A stretch of 64,000 nucleotides of DNA from JBAYJM01 sp041665065 (GTDB taxonomy: Bacteria > Patescibacteriota > Patescibacteriia > 2-01-FULL-39-33): contig JBAYJM010000003.1 in assembly GCA_041665065.1 (NCBI GenBank), forward strand, positions 1 to 64,000. The letters are read 5' to 3'. This document shows, in pieces, positions 49,242-58,371 of the stretch (within the stretch, counting starts at the first letter, position 1; every line of letters begins with the position of its first letter). The notes beneath the pieces were generated by a model. It made no database searches. It was not told where the DNA came from and was given only the letters and a program-made list of their open reading frames with translations. The translations under genes and the position numbers were made by a program.

Positions 49242-51599
49242 TTATGCAATATCGACTACCACTTCTCCTATGGATACTCCCCAAACTTCCATTATAAACT
49301 TATCAATATCTGCCCGCTCTACTACTTGGTACATCATTGCTTCAGCATCATTTCTAATACGTAAGGTGCCGTTCATTCTCTCTCTTTCATAATCTGATTT
49401 CCATTTCGATAATTCACGAAAAAGTTGGTCGTGATGAGGCAATCCCATTATATTGTGGTTGCGAGGGTCAAAGTCAGCAGGCAAACCAGGCGGCAGATTA
49501 GTGAGATGTTTGGTGAAATAATTTACTTCAAACTCTTTAATTTTTACTTTAAAGTTAGCAACTATATCAGTCCACCCTTTTTTCAGTGCGAGAATACCAA
49601 GATAGCACGCTTTCTCTAATACTCTTGGCTGGTCATATCCATACCCGCTTGTCGTCTTTTCAAGCGTGTGTTTAGTAAGTCCGTAAAGTGCATCAATACA
49701 GTCCTGCACCAATTTTTTATCTTCCAATCTCACGGCTACTAATATGCCAGTTTTTGCGACGCTATCAGTTAGTGTATTAAATTGATTTGAGCTGCCGTCA
49801 AATTTATCGGCGTGATGAGCAAACCAGCTTGGCAGATGTATATTCCAATCAAGGCGCGTTTTAAGTTCCTTAACATTATCTTTGAACTCATTATTTTGTA
49901 TTAAATCAACTATAAGATTATTGATATTAAAAAGAAGTCGCCCAATGCTGTCGGTAAGAATCGTATCACAACTTTTCACTTGTTCAGATAGGGTTCGTAA
50001 ACTCATATTTACTTCGCGAAATAACTGAATTAGGTCGGCTTGATACCTTTCTTTTTCTCTCGTTTCAATAATTCGTGCATATTGGTTCATTATTATATTG
50101 AGAACCTGATAGAACTCATCATACCCCTTACTCCAACTGAACTGAGTGGTTATGTCGTTTGACAATAACCCAGCATTAACAAATGTATTGATATAATTGG
50201 AAATAATAGCAACATTTTTCAAAGCATCATTAAAATGAGTACGCCTGTCCATAAGAGAGTTTGTAAATACAGACCCTATAACACGAAGAAAGGTCATTGA
50301 ACACTGATCTACAATAATAAGTTGTTTTTTTGAAAGTCCATAGATAGCAATTTCCATTATCTTTTCTAATAACCCGTGCATTGTTAGCGAAAGACCTTTT
50401 TCGGATGCTATAGTCACTGTATCACCCAATACTTGAAGACCCTGAAAAACTACCTCAATATTTTCTGCCCTCTTACCACTTTCAATAAAAAAGTTTAAAT
50501 TACTAACGAGTAAATCTAATATAGGATTTTCATTCCGTTGGCTAACAAATTGGATTTCTTGCGCTTTTTTAATAAGAGCACGGTATACATCAATCACATA
50601 GGTTGCAAGCTCATCCTTTCCTTCTTTAATAAACTTTTCTCCCGCTTTATTTAATCTTTCACAGTTATGATATAAAAAACTTTGACTATCGCTTTCTACG
50701 GCAAGAAACACTACTCCAGATGGTAAAATAAGCGATGATGTTTTTCGAGCTTCAAAAAATTGAGAAATTATTTTATAAACCGCAGTAAATCCTCGCTTTG
50801 TTGTGCCGACTTCTTGTTTGTCTCCTAACTTCATTGCTATCTCAACCAGATTTTCCAGTTGCCTGTCAAGATTGACGATAAAAGGTTGAAGCACTCGATT
50901 GTACGCGGCCGCAAGAGCAATTCCCTCTGTAACATTATTGTCTTTGGCTCGCATAATGCCAGCAATTTGTTTAGCGTCATATTGAACTCGTTTTAAAAAA
51001 TGCAAACCCTCACTTTCTAAAAAAATTATTGCATTTGAAGGGTTTAGTTTTCTTCGCACATTTTTATATTGCCAATCAATAAGGGCAAAAACGAGTCCGA
51101 TTATAACAAGGGAATAAAATACGATATTAGAAGAAATATTTTCTGAAACGCTTGATAGACTACCAACATATAACCCACTTCCAAATAATGCAATAGTAAT
51201 AATAATTACAAGATAATAAACAAATTTTTCTCTCCAATCATGCACATATATTTCGAAGTATTGGGATGAGTAGAGGTCGGATGCGTTTTGAAGTAAAAAA
51301 ATTGAAATAGTAAAAACGATAGCAATTGTTCCTCCTGCCATAGCGCCTGCTGCTACAAGATAATTACTTAATATGTCTTGAGTGAAAGCTGCACCACCGA
51401 ATCTATGCACAAAATAACCCATAACGATCGTAACCAAAATAAAAGATGCCTGTCTAATTAAATCAAAATGTTTTTTAAGAAAAGCGACAAATCTCCTCCA
51501 TCTATTAATGTATAACCAAAAAAACATCCGATAATCATATTGGGCATATTGGATTCCTTTTTTTATTTGTATGTTTAATTTAGCTAATAATTCTTTCAT
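49242..51599 (-). CDS. 785-residue four-helix membrane protein with large cytoplasmic domain
   Basis: 785 residues. Four membrane segments between ~48 and ~175 (ILVTIVMGYFVHRF; AMAGGTIAIVFTISIFLL; FVYYLVIIITIALFGSGLYV; IVFYSLVIIGLVFALIDW), vaguely like DUF2254. A ~600-residue helical region follows, rich in heptad-like patterns, with no nucleotide-binding or nuclease motifs that I can see. The last ~120 residues are more polar (LTNLPPGLPADFDPRNHN). It lies between a recombinase remnant and tRNA-Asn, so it may be cargo of a lost element. Function unknown; a sensor or channel role is only a guess. Confidence 0.7.
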   Translation of the reverse strand: MKELLAKLNIQIKKGIQYAQYDYRMFFWLYINRWRRFVAFLKKHFDLIRQASFILVTIVMGYFVHRFGGAAFTQDILSNYLVAAGAMAGGTIAIVFTISIFLLQNASDLYSSQYFEIYVHDWREKFVYYLVIIITIALFGSGLYVGSLSSVSENISSNIVFYSLVIIGLVFALIDWQYKNVRRKLNPSNAIIFLESEGLHFLKRVQYDAKQIAGIMRAKDNNVTEGIALAAAYNRVLQPFIVNLDRQLENLVEIAMKLGDKQEVGTTKRGFTAVYKIISQFFEARKTSSLILPSGVVFLAVESDSQSFLYHNCERLNKAGEKFIKEGKDELATYVIDVYRALIKKAQEIQFVSQRNENPILDLLVSNLNFFIESGKRAENIEVVFQGLQVLGDTVTIASEKGLSLTMHGLLEKIMEIAIYGLSKKQLIIVDQCSMTFLRVIGSVFTNSLMDRRTHFNDALKNVAIISNYINTFVNAGLLSNDITTQFSWSKGYDEFYQVLNIIMNQYARIIETREKERYQADLIQLFREVNMSLRTLSEQVKSCDTILTDSIGRLLFNINNLIVDLIQNNEFKDNVKELKTRLDWNIHLPSWFAHHADKFDGSSNQFNTLTDSVAKTGILVAVRLEDKKLVQDCIDALYGLTKHTLEKTTSGYGYDQPRVLEKACYLGILALKKGWTDIVANFKVKIKEFEVNYFTKHLTNLPPGLPADFDPRNHNIMGLPHHDQLFRELSKWKSDYERERMNGTLRIRNDAEAMMYQVVERADIDKFIMEVWGVSIGEVVVDIA

Positions 51600-51715
51600 T
51601 CAAAATAAACTTCTTAATTTTTTTCCTATCTCATTTTTTCATGATGGCTAATTTTTTATAATATTAACACCTTACTCCAGAAAAGTAAATTTAGCCGATT
51701 GTCGGTCTAGAACCA

Positions 51716-51750
51716 AAACGACCGGCTTCCATACAGGAAGTCGGTCGTTT
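51716..51750 (-). terminator. Terminator of tRNA-Asn
   Basis: A 15-base near-perfect stem (51716-51730 with 51736-51750), followed by TTTTGG on the minus strand, 15 bases after the tRNA CCA. Confidence 0.75.
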
Positions 51751-51764
51751 AGAAAATATCGTCT

Positions 51765-51839
51765 TGGCTCAGCGAACAGGACTCGAACCTGTAACCTACC
51801 GGTTAACAGCCGGTTGCTCTACCATTGAGCTATCGCTGA
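51765..51839 (-). tRNA. tRNA-Asn (GTT)
   Basis: 75 nt including an encoded CCA. Acceptor TCAGCGA with TCGCTGA, D-arm GCTCAATGGTAGAGC, anticodon loop CTGTTAA (anticodon GTT), T-arm ACAGG-TTCGAGT-CCTGT, discriminator G. Confidence 0.96.
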
Positions 51840-51877
51840 ATATTTTAATAAAAAAGAACCTACTCGATTCAGTGGTA

Positions 51878-51906
51878 ATATTATCAAATTAGCCCACTAT
51901 TGTCAA
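51878..51906 (-). promoter_or_regulatory. Promoter of tRNA-Asn
   Basis: Minus-strand TTGACA (51901-51906), 17-bp spacer, TAATAT (51878-51883), 39 bases before the tRNA. Confidence 0.7.
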
Positions 51907-51930
51907 TTTGGAGATAGATCCTGAATCAAG

Positions 51931-51950
51931 CCTGCCTGCCGGTAGGCGGG
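51931..51950. repeat. CPR-type palindromic repeat, second copy
   Basis: CCTGCCTGCCGGTAGGCGGG, nearly the same palindrome as at 18057-18078. It is preceded by GATCCTGAAT and lies in the gap between tRNA-Asn and rpoD. Confidence 0.75.
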
Positions 51951-51966
51951 GAAATAATACCATCTT

Positions 51967-53235
51967 TTAAAAATCTCTTAACTTTTCAACACCCTTTATT
52001 TTCTCTATTTTTTCTAAAGCCTTTGCCTCAATCTGCCTGATACGTTCACGAGTAACATCAAATTCCTGTCCTACTTCTTCAAGCGTATGAGCAACGCCAT
52101 CTTTAAGGCCAAATCGCATTTCCAAAACTTTTTGTTCGCGAGGCGTCAATTCAGAAATTACTTGAGAAACATAATCGCGCAAAATCTGAAGCGCGGCAAC
52201 TCTATCCGGAGTTATTGTTTTTTGATCTTCGATAAAATCTTCCAAAATACTATCCTCACTGTCATCGCCAACCGGAGTTCCAAGCGAGATAGTTTCTTGA
52301 GAAATTTTTATAATATGATTAACCTTATCAATATCCTCTCCCATTTCTGCTGCAATTTCTTCAGGCATTGGTTCACGACCCAAGTCCTGCACCAAGCGCC
52401 TTTCAATCTGCTGGAATTTATTGATATTTTCAACCATATGAACAGGAATACGGATTGTCCTGGATTGATCAGCCAAAGATCTTGTAATCGCCTGCCTTAT
52501 CCACCAAGTCGCATAGGTTGAAAATTTATAACCACGATGATAATCAAATTTGTCCGCACCTCTAAACAATCCAATATTGCCCTCCTGAATTAAATCTAAG
52601 AGCGACATATTCTTCCCGGTAAATTTCTTGGCGATAGAAACAACAAGCCTTAAATTGGACTTGATTAATTTTTGCCTAGCTTCAATATCACCTCTTTCAA
52701 TTCTTTTAGCTAAGGAAATTTCCTCTTCTGTCGTAAGCAATGGCACCTTGCCAATCTCCCTTAAATACATCTGGATTGAATCAGCTGAGATATCTGTTAA
52801 GTCCATATCCGGAAGAACTTTTGATTTTGCCCCTTTTTTCTGTGGCACCACTTCCACCGCTTTTGAAAGAAGGAATCCTTTTTGCTCCTCAACTCTTATG
52901 TTGGCATGATCCATTTCTTCTAAAAATTCTTCATACCTATCAACATACTCTTCCAAATCCGGAAAAGCCATCAGTATTTCCTGCTCAATAACAAAACCGC
53001 GCATCCTGCCTTTTTTGATCAATGACTGTATTGACTCTTCACTTACTTCAAATTGTGTTTTGAGGAATCGACTAACCTTGGCTTTTGGCTTTATTGGCGC
53101 TTTTGGCTTTTTGTCATTTTTAACTTTTTTAACAGCTAAAGCTTTTGGAATCTTTTTTGCCTTAAAGCTGGCTTTCTTTTTAACCACAAAGTGCTTCTTC
53201 CCCTTTTTAGGTGTTGCTTTTTTTTCTTTTGGCAT
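51967..53235 (-). CDS. rpoD: Primary sigma factor RpoD
   Basis: 422 residues. A very basic, low-complexity N-terminus (~1-55, Lys/Ala/Pro-rich), then region 1.2 (DSIQMYLREIGKVPLLTTEE), region 2 (LIKSNLRLVVSIAKKFTGKN; DLIQEGNIGLFRGADKFDYH; YKFSTYATWWIRQAITRSLA), region 3 and region 4 (LTPREQKVLEMRFGLKDGVA; LEEVGQEFDVTRERIRQIEA). The non-conserved insert between 1.2 and 2.1 is absent. It explains the TTGACA/TATAAT promoters seen in the window. It follows dnaG by 127 bases, as in the classical macromolecular-synthesis operon. Confidence 0.97.
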   Translation of the reverse strand: MPKEKKATPKKGKKHFVVKKKASFKAKKIPKALAVKKVKNDKKPKAPIKPKAKVSRFLKTQFEVSEESIQSLIKKGRMRGFVIEQEILMAFPDLEEYVDRYEEFLEEMDHANIRVEEQKGFLLSKAVEVVPQKKGAKSKVLPDMDLTDISADSIQMYLREIGKVPLLTTEEEISLAKRIERGDIEARQKLIKSNLRLVVSIAKKFTGKNMSLLDLIQEGNIGLFRGADKFDYHRGYKFSTYATWWIRQAITRSLADQSRTIRIPVHMVENINKFQQIERRLVQDLGREPMPEEIAAEMGEDIDKVNHIIKISQETISLGTPVGDDSEDSILEDFIEDQKTITPDRVAALQILRDYVSQVISELTPREQKVLEMRFGLKDGVAHTLEEVGQEFDVTRERIRQIEAKALEKIEKIKGVEKLRDF

Positions 53236-53362
53236 CGAAAAAATGATTACAAAATTATTCTATAATTTTGACTCGTGAAGACTAAAAAACGATCTTACCA
53301 AAATTATTAATAATATTTTGATAAAAATACAGACCAAGATTCACTTCTTCACAAAAATTGAT

Positions 53363-55204
53363 TTAATTGAGTAGCGCTCTGCGCCTGATATATTCATTAA
53401 GTTCTGAATATATGCTTTCAAGTTTTTGGCGGTCGGATTTTTGCTCCGCCTCTTCCAATTGCGCTTTAAGCGCAGTTATTTTGGAATTTATGTAATCCGC
53501 TTTTAATATATTTATAAAATTTGCCAATTCTTCCCTAATTTCCTTATCACTCAGCCTTGATGACTCATTTTGCGACAATAAAAATGACTCTTCCAAAAAT
53601 ACCTTAAATTCATAATCAGGGCCTTGATCGTCCAACAACCCATTTAAAGAGTCAAATAGGTCAAAAGTGGTGCCCTGATCGCTAGCACTATTAAACGAAT
53701 CGATGTTTTTAGTATAGTACATTATGAATTTTTTGTAAAGAATATCCAACTCACCCTGGAACATATCCGTTGGTAATTCGTCTATTAATTTTTGGGCAAA
53801 ATTAGGAAAAATAAATAGGATAGAAAAAATTCTTTGTAAAATAAGATAATTTTTCTCTTTTTTATTCTCCCTCTTAACTATTAGATTACTATTAACCGTA
53901 TTTATGACCCTATTATTTTGTTTTATTTTCCCTTTTGGAAATGATTCCCACAATACCTTTTCTGAAACAGAAATTTTATCCGAAAGTTTTTTAAGCCAAA
54001 ATTCCTGATCTATTTTATTTGGCAAGCCTATAATTTTTGCCAAATAGTACTTGGCAACATTTTTTTTGTTTTCCGGCAGAGATAAATCATTGTCACTGAT
54101 TGCTCTGTCTAAAAAATATTGCATGATAGGTTTGGCTTCCTCAATCGCCCTTTTCCAGTCTTGAGGATTATTGGTTGCGCACTCGCCAGGATCCTTGCCG
54201 TAGGGTAAAGTGATAACACTGACATTCATTTCATTTTGCAGTGCTAAATCAGCGCTTCTCTCGGCTGCGTTTTGGCCAGCCAAATCCATGTCCAAAGCAA
54301 GAGCCAAATTTGTAGTAAACCTTTTGATTAAAACTATCTGCTCCTGGGTTAACGCCGTACCGGATATTGATGCGACATTTTTTATTCCTGCTTGATGTGA
54401 AGGAATCACATCCATATAACCTTCAACCAAAATGCATAAATTATTTTTTTTAATATAATTTTTTGCCAGGTTCAATCCAAATAAAACCGCGCTTTTATTA
54501 TATGTTTCGCTTTGGGGGCTATTAATGTATTTAGCCTGTTCTTCCTTGTTTAAAGTTCTACCGCCGAAGCCGACAATTCTACCGTGAATATCTGAAATAG
54601 GAAACATTATTCTACCCCTGAACCTATCATAAAATCCAGACGCGCCATTTCTTTTGACGGTTAAGCCTGCGGAAAACAATTCTCGATCGCTGAAATTCTT
54701 TTTTTTCAAAAAATTGATTAAATTATCCCATTGATCAATTGAATAGCCAATTTTAAAATCTATAATTGACTCCTCAGTTATTTTTCTATCAATTAAATAA
54801 TCTTTGGCGGCTTTGGCCTGAGTGGAATCAAGCAAAATTTTATGCCAGTAACGTGCGGTTAAGTCTAAAATTTTAAGCATTATATCATTTTGAGAATCTT
54901 TTTTTATGTCGCTAGGCTGATAATCAGGCAAAACGACGCCCGTTCTTTTGGCCAAAAGCTTCAATGCTTCACCGAATTCTATACCCTCTACCTTCATAAA
55001 AAAACTAAAAAGATCCCCGCCCTCGCCACAGCCAAAACAACGCCAAATCTGTTTTGACTGATTAACCATAAATGACGAAGTTTTTTCATTATGAAAAGGA
55101 CAAAGGCCTTTGTGATTGGCCCCTGCCGGATTTAATTTGACATACTCACCAACCAAATCAACAATGTCAATTCTGGATTTTATTTCATCAACTTCTCGAC
55201 TCAT
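53363..55204 (-). CDS. dnaG: DNA primase
   Basis: 613 residues from ATG 55204 (MSREVDEIKSRIDIVDLVGE); the longer frame to 55249 runs into the desulfoferrodoxin gene. Zinc-binding CHC2 domain (GLCPFHNEKTSSFMV, CFGCGEGGDLFSF), TOPRIM domain (LCILVEGYMDVIPSHQAGIK; LALDMDLAGQNAAERSADLA) and a C-terminal helicase-interaction region that is diverged. It makes RNA primers at the fork. It lies 14 bases after the desulfoferrodoxin gene. Confidence 0.96.
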   Translation of the reverse strand: MSREVDEIKSRIDIVDLVGEYVKLNPAGANHKGLCPFHNEKTSSFMVNQSKQIWRCFGCGEGGDLFSFFMKVEGIEFGEALKLLAKRTGVVLPDYQPSDIKKDSQNDIMLKILDLTARYWHKILLDSTQAKAAKDYLIDRKITEESIIDFKIGYSIDQWDNLINFLKKKNFSDRELFSAGLTVKRNGASGFYDRFRGRIMFPISDIHGRIVGFGGRTLNKEEQAKYINSPQSETYNKSAVLFGLNLAKNYIKKNNLCILVEGYMDVIPSHQAGIKNVASISGTALTQEQIVLIKRFTTNLALALDMDLAGQNAAERSADLALQNEMNVSVITLPYGKDPGECATNNPQDWKRAIEEAKPIMQYFLDRAISDNDLSLPENKKNVAKYYLAKIIGLPNKIDQEFWLKKLSDKISVSEKVLWESFPKGKIKQNNRVINTVNSNLIVKRENKKEKNYLILQRIFSILFIFPNFAQKLIDELPTDMFQGELDILYKKFIMYYTKNIDSFNSASDQGTTFDLFDSLNGLLDDQGPDYEFKVFLEESFLLSQNESSRLSDKEIREELANFINILKADYINSKITALKAQLEEAEQKSDRQKLESIYSELNEYIRRRALLN

Positions 55205-55218
55205 ACCTGATTCAATTT

Positions 55219-55605
55219 TTATGCCTTCCAAAGTCCATGCAAATTGCAATATTCTCTTACAATATATTCCTCTTTCGCTAAAGCTTCGGCGGGCAAAGCA
55301 AATTCTGCTTCCGGAGCATCGCCTGGCCTTAGATATTTTCTTAATACTTCATCGCCGGCAATTACTTCAATCCATTCTATATAATGGGATTCTTCCATTG
55401 GATGAGCAACTGAGCCGACTTTAACTTTTATGCCAGTTGCGGTTTTTTCAACTACCGGCACATGCTTTTCCTGTGAGGCATCGACGGTATTAACTTTTTG
55501 AAGTTGCATCGGCTGTCCGCAACACACCAAACCACCACCACCAACATGGACTAACTCAACAATATTTCCGCATGATTCGCATTTGTATATTTGGTTTATT
55601 TCCAT
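55219..55605 (-). CDS. dfx: Desulfoferrodoxin (superoxide reductase)
   Basis: 128 residues. The N-terminal desulforedoxin domain has Cys9, 12, 28 and 29 (CESCGN; LVCCGQPM). The catalytic Fe(His)4Cys centre is complete: His48 with Glu47 (EKHVPV), His68 and His74 (AHPMEESHYIEWIE), Cys120 and His123 (EYCNLHGLW). It reduces superoxide to peroxide without making oxygen. It is paired with rubrerythrin, which removes the peroxide. Confidence 0.96.
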   Translation of the reverse strand: MEINQIYKCESCGNIVELVHVGGGGLVCCGQPMQLQKVNTVDASQEKHVPVVEKTATGIKVKVGSVAHPMEESHYIEWIEVIAGDEVLRKYLRPGDAPEAEFALPAEALAKEEYIVREYCNLHGLWKA

Positions 55606-55615
55606 ATTTTTTTAA

Positions 55616-56209
55616 TTAGTAATTTTCAGATTTTAACTGATAAAAAGCCTGGGCATGATCACAGGATGGACAAACTTCCGGGGCTTCTTTGCCGAAATGC
55701 ACATAACCACATTCCCGGCAGACCCAAAAAACTTCCTCGTCTTTTTTAAAAACTGTGCCAGCCTTTAAATTATCAAGCAACTTCTGATATCTTTCATGGT
55801 GATGTTCTTCGGCTTTGGCAATTGAGCGAAGTCTGTTGGCAATTTCCGGCAAACCTTCTTTGTCAGCAATTTCTGCAAATTCAGGATACATAGTTGTATG
55901 TTCATATGTTTCGCCATCAACTGCTGATTGTAAATTTTCTGCTGTAGTTCCTAAAATAAAAGCGTCTTTAGTTAAAATAATTTCCGCAACCTCGTCAGGA
56001 AAATCAGCTCCCATTTTTTCTTTTAAAATTTGAATTGTTTCAAAAAGTTTTTTAGCATGTTCCTTCTCTTGCTCAGCTGTTTCTAAAAAATTACCGGCAA
56101 TCTGTTCATAACCTTCTTTTTTTGCCTTGCTGGCATAAAAAGAATAACGATTTCTTGCCTGAGATTCGCCAACATAGGCCTTGGCTAGGCATTTAAGTGT
56201 TTCTTGCAT
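55616..56209 (-). CDS. rbr: Rubrerythrin
   Basis: 197 residues. A ferritin-like diiron domain with ESQARNRYSFYASKAKKEGY, ETAEQEKEHAKKLFE, NLQSAVDGETYEHTTMYPEF and AKAEEHHHERYQKLL, then a C-terminal rubredoxin domain (WVCRECGYVHFG; EVCPSCDHAQAF). It reduces hydrogen peroxide with electrons from rubredoxin. First gene of the rbr-dfx-dnaG run; its promoter lies in the gap after ogt. Confidence 0.96.
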   Translation of the reverse strand: MQETLKCLAKAYVGESQARNRYSFYASKAKKEGYEQIAGNFLETAEQEKEHAKKLFETIQILKEKMGADFPDEVAEIILTKDAFILGTTAENLQSAVDGETYEHTTMYPEFAEIADKEGLPEIANRLRSIAKAEEHHHERYQKLLDNLKAGTVFKKDEEVFWVCRECGYVHFGKEAPEVCPSCDHAQAFYQLKSENY

Positions 56210-56295
56210 GATTTATAGAGTTAATTTTAATAAAATATATAACCTGAATCCAGCTGAAATAAACACCAGCTGTCACAGAGGCAACTTATAAAAAC

Positions 56296-56324
56296 ATTTT
56301 AACATTAGAACACCTAAAGGGCAA
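56296..56324 (-). promoter_or_regulatory. Promoter of rbr-dfx-dnaG
   Basis: Minus-strand TTGCCC (56319-56324), 17-bp spacer, TAAAAT (56296-56301). The leader of ~80 bases has two CAGCTG sites 10 bases apart (56252-56272), which might be a regulator site. Confidence 0.55.
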
Positions 56325-56327
56325 CCG

Positions 56328-56582
56328 CTATTTTATTGCCTTTTCCTGCTTTAAGATCCTGATTTTAGCCATTTCTCCCCTATTATATCCTCCAATTTTA
56401 CCGTCTGACCTTATAACTCTATGACAAGGAATTAATGGATTGTAATTTTTGTTTAAAATATTACCAACAGCGCGATATGCTTTTGGGGAACCAGCCATTT
56501 GAGCGACTTGTTTATAAGTCAAAAATTGCCCCTTTTCTATGTTTTTAACAATATTTAAAATTTTTTGCTTGAATTCTGACAT
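56328..56582 (-). CDS. ogt: Short O6-alkylguanine-DNA alkyltransferase
   Basis: 84 residues: only the C-terminal DNA-binding/active-site domain of Ogt/MGMT. GQFLTYKQVAQMAGSPKAYR, the active-site Cys53 in LIPCHRVIRSDGKIGGY, and a truncated end. The Cys is kept, so it is not an ATL protein (which has Trp or Ala there). Full-length Ogt is ~165 residues; the N-terminal domain is absent. It repairs alkylated guanine by moving the alkyl group to itself. Confidence 0.92.
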   Translation of the reverse strand: MSEFKQKILNIVKNIEKGQFLTYKQVAQMAGSPKAYRAVGNILNKNYNPLIPCHRVIRSDGKIGGYNRGEMAKIRILKQEKAIK

Positions 56583-56635
56583 GAGAAAATTATATCAGAA
56601 ACAAATATATTAGCAACATTTAATTATTACAAACA

Positions 56636-56668
56636 AAAAAACCCAAAGCAAAAAGGCTTGGGTTTTTT
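56636..56668 (-). terminator. Terminator of the esterase gene
   Basis: AAAAAACCCAA pairs with TTGGGTTTTTT around a small inner stem, right after the stop codon at 56679. Confidence 0.82.
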
Positions 56669-56678
56669 GTTGGCATAA

Positions 56679-58355
56679 CTATAAAGATAATCCTGTCCCA
56701 ATAATCTGTAAATCCAAGTTTCTTTGAAAACCTTGACTATTTTTATTGTCTAAATTTAATAATTGCCTATCTAAAAATAGCGCTGCCTTATTCCAAGAAT
56801 TAACTCCCAATCGATCATTGTAATTTCCATATCCCATTAATGGACCTAAAATAAAATTATAAAATTGGGGAAACCATTCGTCTACCATCAAGGGATAGTT
56901 TATTTCTAAGAATCCATGGTTAGATCCGTCATAGTAATTTGTTTCAACACTTGCTCCAACTTTTTTTAAAAGGTTTTCCATCCTTGCTGACTGTGAAAAC
57001 TCCACAAAGATATCTTTTTTGCCGTGAACAATCATAAATTTAGGAAAATTACTATTACGAATGGTCGTTGTATTGATATAATTAAGCGGAGAATAAGTCA
57101 AATAAACCCCTGGGCTACTTGAATTATATGCTACTCCTAATAATTTTTGTCCAAGACCAGATACATTTGCTATGGTTGTATACCAAGATTTTACATCGCC
57201 TTGACCTTCATTCTCAGGCAACTGATTAATTAATTGAGCCAGAACGGCCGATTTATTTTGCACAGCAGGAGCAATCCCATTTTCACCTGGATAAGCCTTG
57301 TAAGGATTACCCATATTAGTAATTAAATCCGAAATTCCATAAAATATTACAGCTGTATTAATTTTACCTCTTGTTTCCGGCATAGTTGCTAACAAATTAG
57401 CAAAATGCCCACCAGAGCTTGATCCAATTAATCCAATCCTTGTTTTATCAATATTATAATTTCTTATGCTTGCATCTGATAGTATCCAGTTTAAAGCTGA
57501 TTTACAATCTTCAAGCATGTCAGGTATAAGAGCTGGGCTTAAGCGATAATTATTCGCAATCACAATATATCCCCTATTAGCCAAGTCAACTGCATAATAC
57601 TTCCACCATTCTTTATTTTCTAACATGTATCCCCCGCCATGAATAAGTAATATGGTGGGCTTAGGCGAACCCAAATTATAATCTTTAGGGAGATATAAAT
57701 CTAGTTTTTGCTTAGCAAGACTTCCATAACTAATATCCTTTATAATCCTTAAATCTTTTGTAGAATTTTCAATTTTAATTCCATCAAATAAACATCTATA
57801 ATTACCCAAAGATCTATCATTTTCTTGGGCTAAGGTAATGCTTTTTATTGTCTTACCCTTCATGGATGAAATATCTGCATTTCGCTTAAGCCAGCGTCTC
57901 AATAAATATTTATTGGACACTAAAGGTGTTTTGAATTGATCCTGAGTTGTTATTGGTAATTTAGTGCCATCGGAAAAATCAATGCTTAAACCGCAACCTG
58001 GCCCATCAACAATATATGTCCAAAAGGATAAAATATCACCTGAAGCTACTAAGTGGCCACTATAATTTAACTCTTCTCCCTGGGACCAAGATGAATAAGA
58101 ATAGTCATTTCCAACCCCAAGAACGGTGTATATACCAGTAAATGACATCAAAGAACTTCCCTCTTTAGGATAGACGCCAGAATAACTAGTACTTTCAGAA
58201 ATGGATACATCTCTTATTCCCCTGTTTGCCGAGTTGGTTAATAAAGGAATAATTATATGAGTGAGTGCTAAAAATCCACAGGCAATAAACACTAAAATAG
58301 TTAATAAAATACTAAGTTTAGTGCCATTTTTTAATTCTACAGATCGAATTTTCAT
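56679..58355 (-). CDS. Membrane-anchored alpha/beta hydrolase (esterase, BD-FAE-like)
   Basis: 558 residues. An N-terminal helix (LSILLTILVFIACGFLALTH), an unrecognised ~180-residue beta-rich domain (~45-200), then an esterase domain: oxyanion loop LLIHGGGYML, nucleophile Ser313 in LIGSSSGGHFAN, Asp in VHGKKDIFVEF and His in DGSNHGFLEI. The layout matches exported esterases that deacetylate or de-esterify polysaccharides. The front domain could bind glycans. It is 16 bases from the zinc-ribbon gene upstream. Confidence 0.87.
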   Translation of the reverse strand: MKIRSVELKNGTKLSILLTILVFIACGFLALTHIIIPLLTNSANRGIRDVSISESTSYSGVYPKEGSSLMSFTGIYTVLGVGNDYSYSSWSQGEELNYSGHLVASGDILSFWTYIVDGPGCGLSIDFSDGTKLPITTQDQFKTPLVSNKYLLRRWLKRNADISSMKGKTIKSITLAQENDRSLGNYRCLFDGIKIENSTKDLRIIKDISYGSLAKQKLDLYLPKDYNLGSPKPTILLIHGGGYMLENKEWWKYYAVDLANRGYIVIANNYRLSPALIPDMLEDCKSALNWILSDASIRNYNIDKTRIGLIGSSSGGHFANLLATMPETRGKINTAVIFYGISDLITNMGNPYKAYPGENGIAPAVQNKSAVLAQLINQLPENEGQGDVKSWYTTIANVSGLGQKLLGVAYNSSSPGVYLTYSPLNYINTTTIRNSNFPKFMIVHGKKDIFVEFSQSARMENLLKKVGASVETNYYDGSNHGFLEINYPLMVDEWFPQFYNFILGPLMGYGNYNDRLGVNSWNKAALFLDRQLLNLDNKNSQGFQRNLDLQIIGTGLSL

Positions 58356-58371
58356 AGCTATTAACTAACGT

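Noticed and set aside
51765..51839. tRNA-Asn as integration site for the 47.8-51.6 kb block
   Set aside because: I saw no second copy of the tRNA 3' end in the block, and serine recombinases do not usually use tRNA genes.
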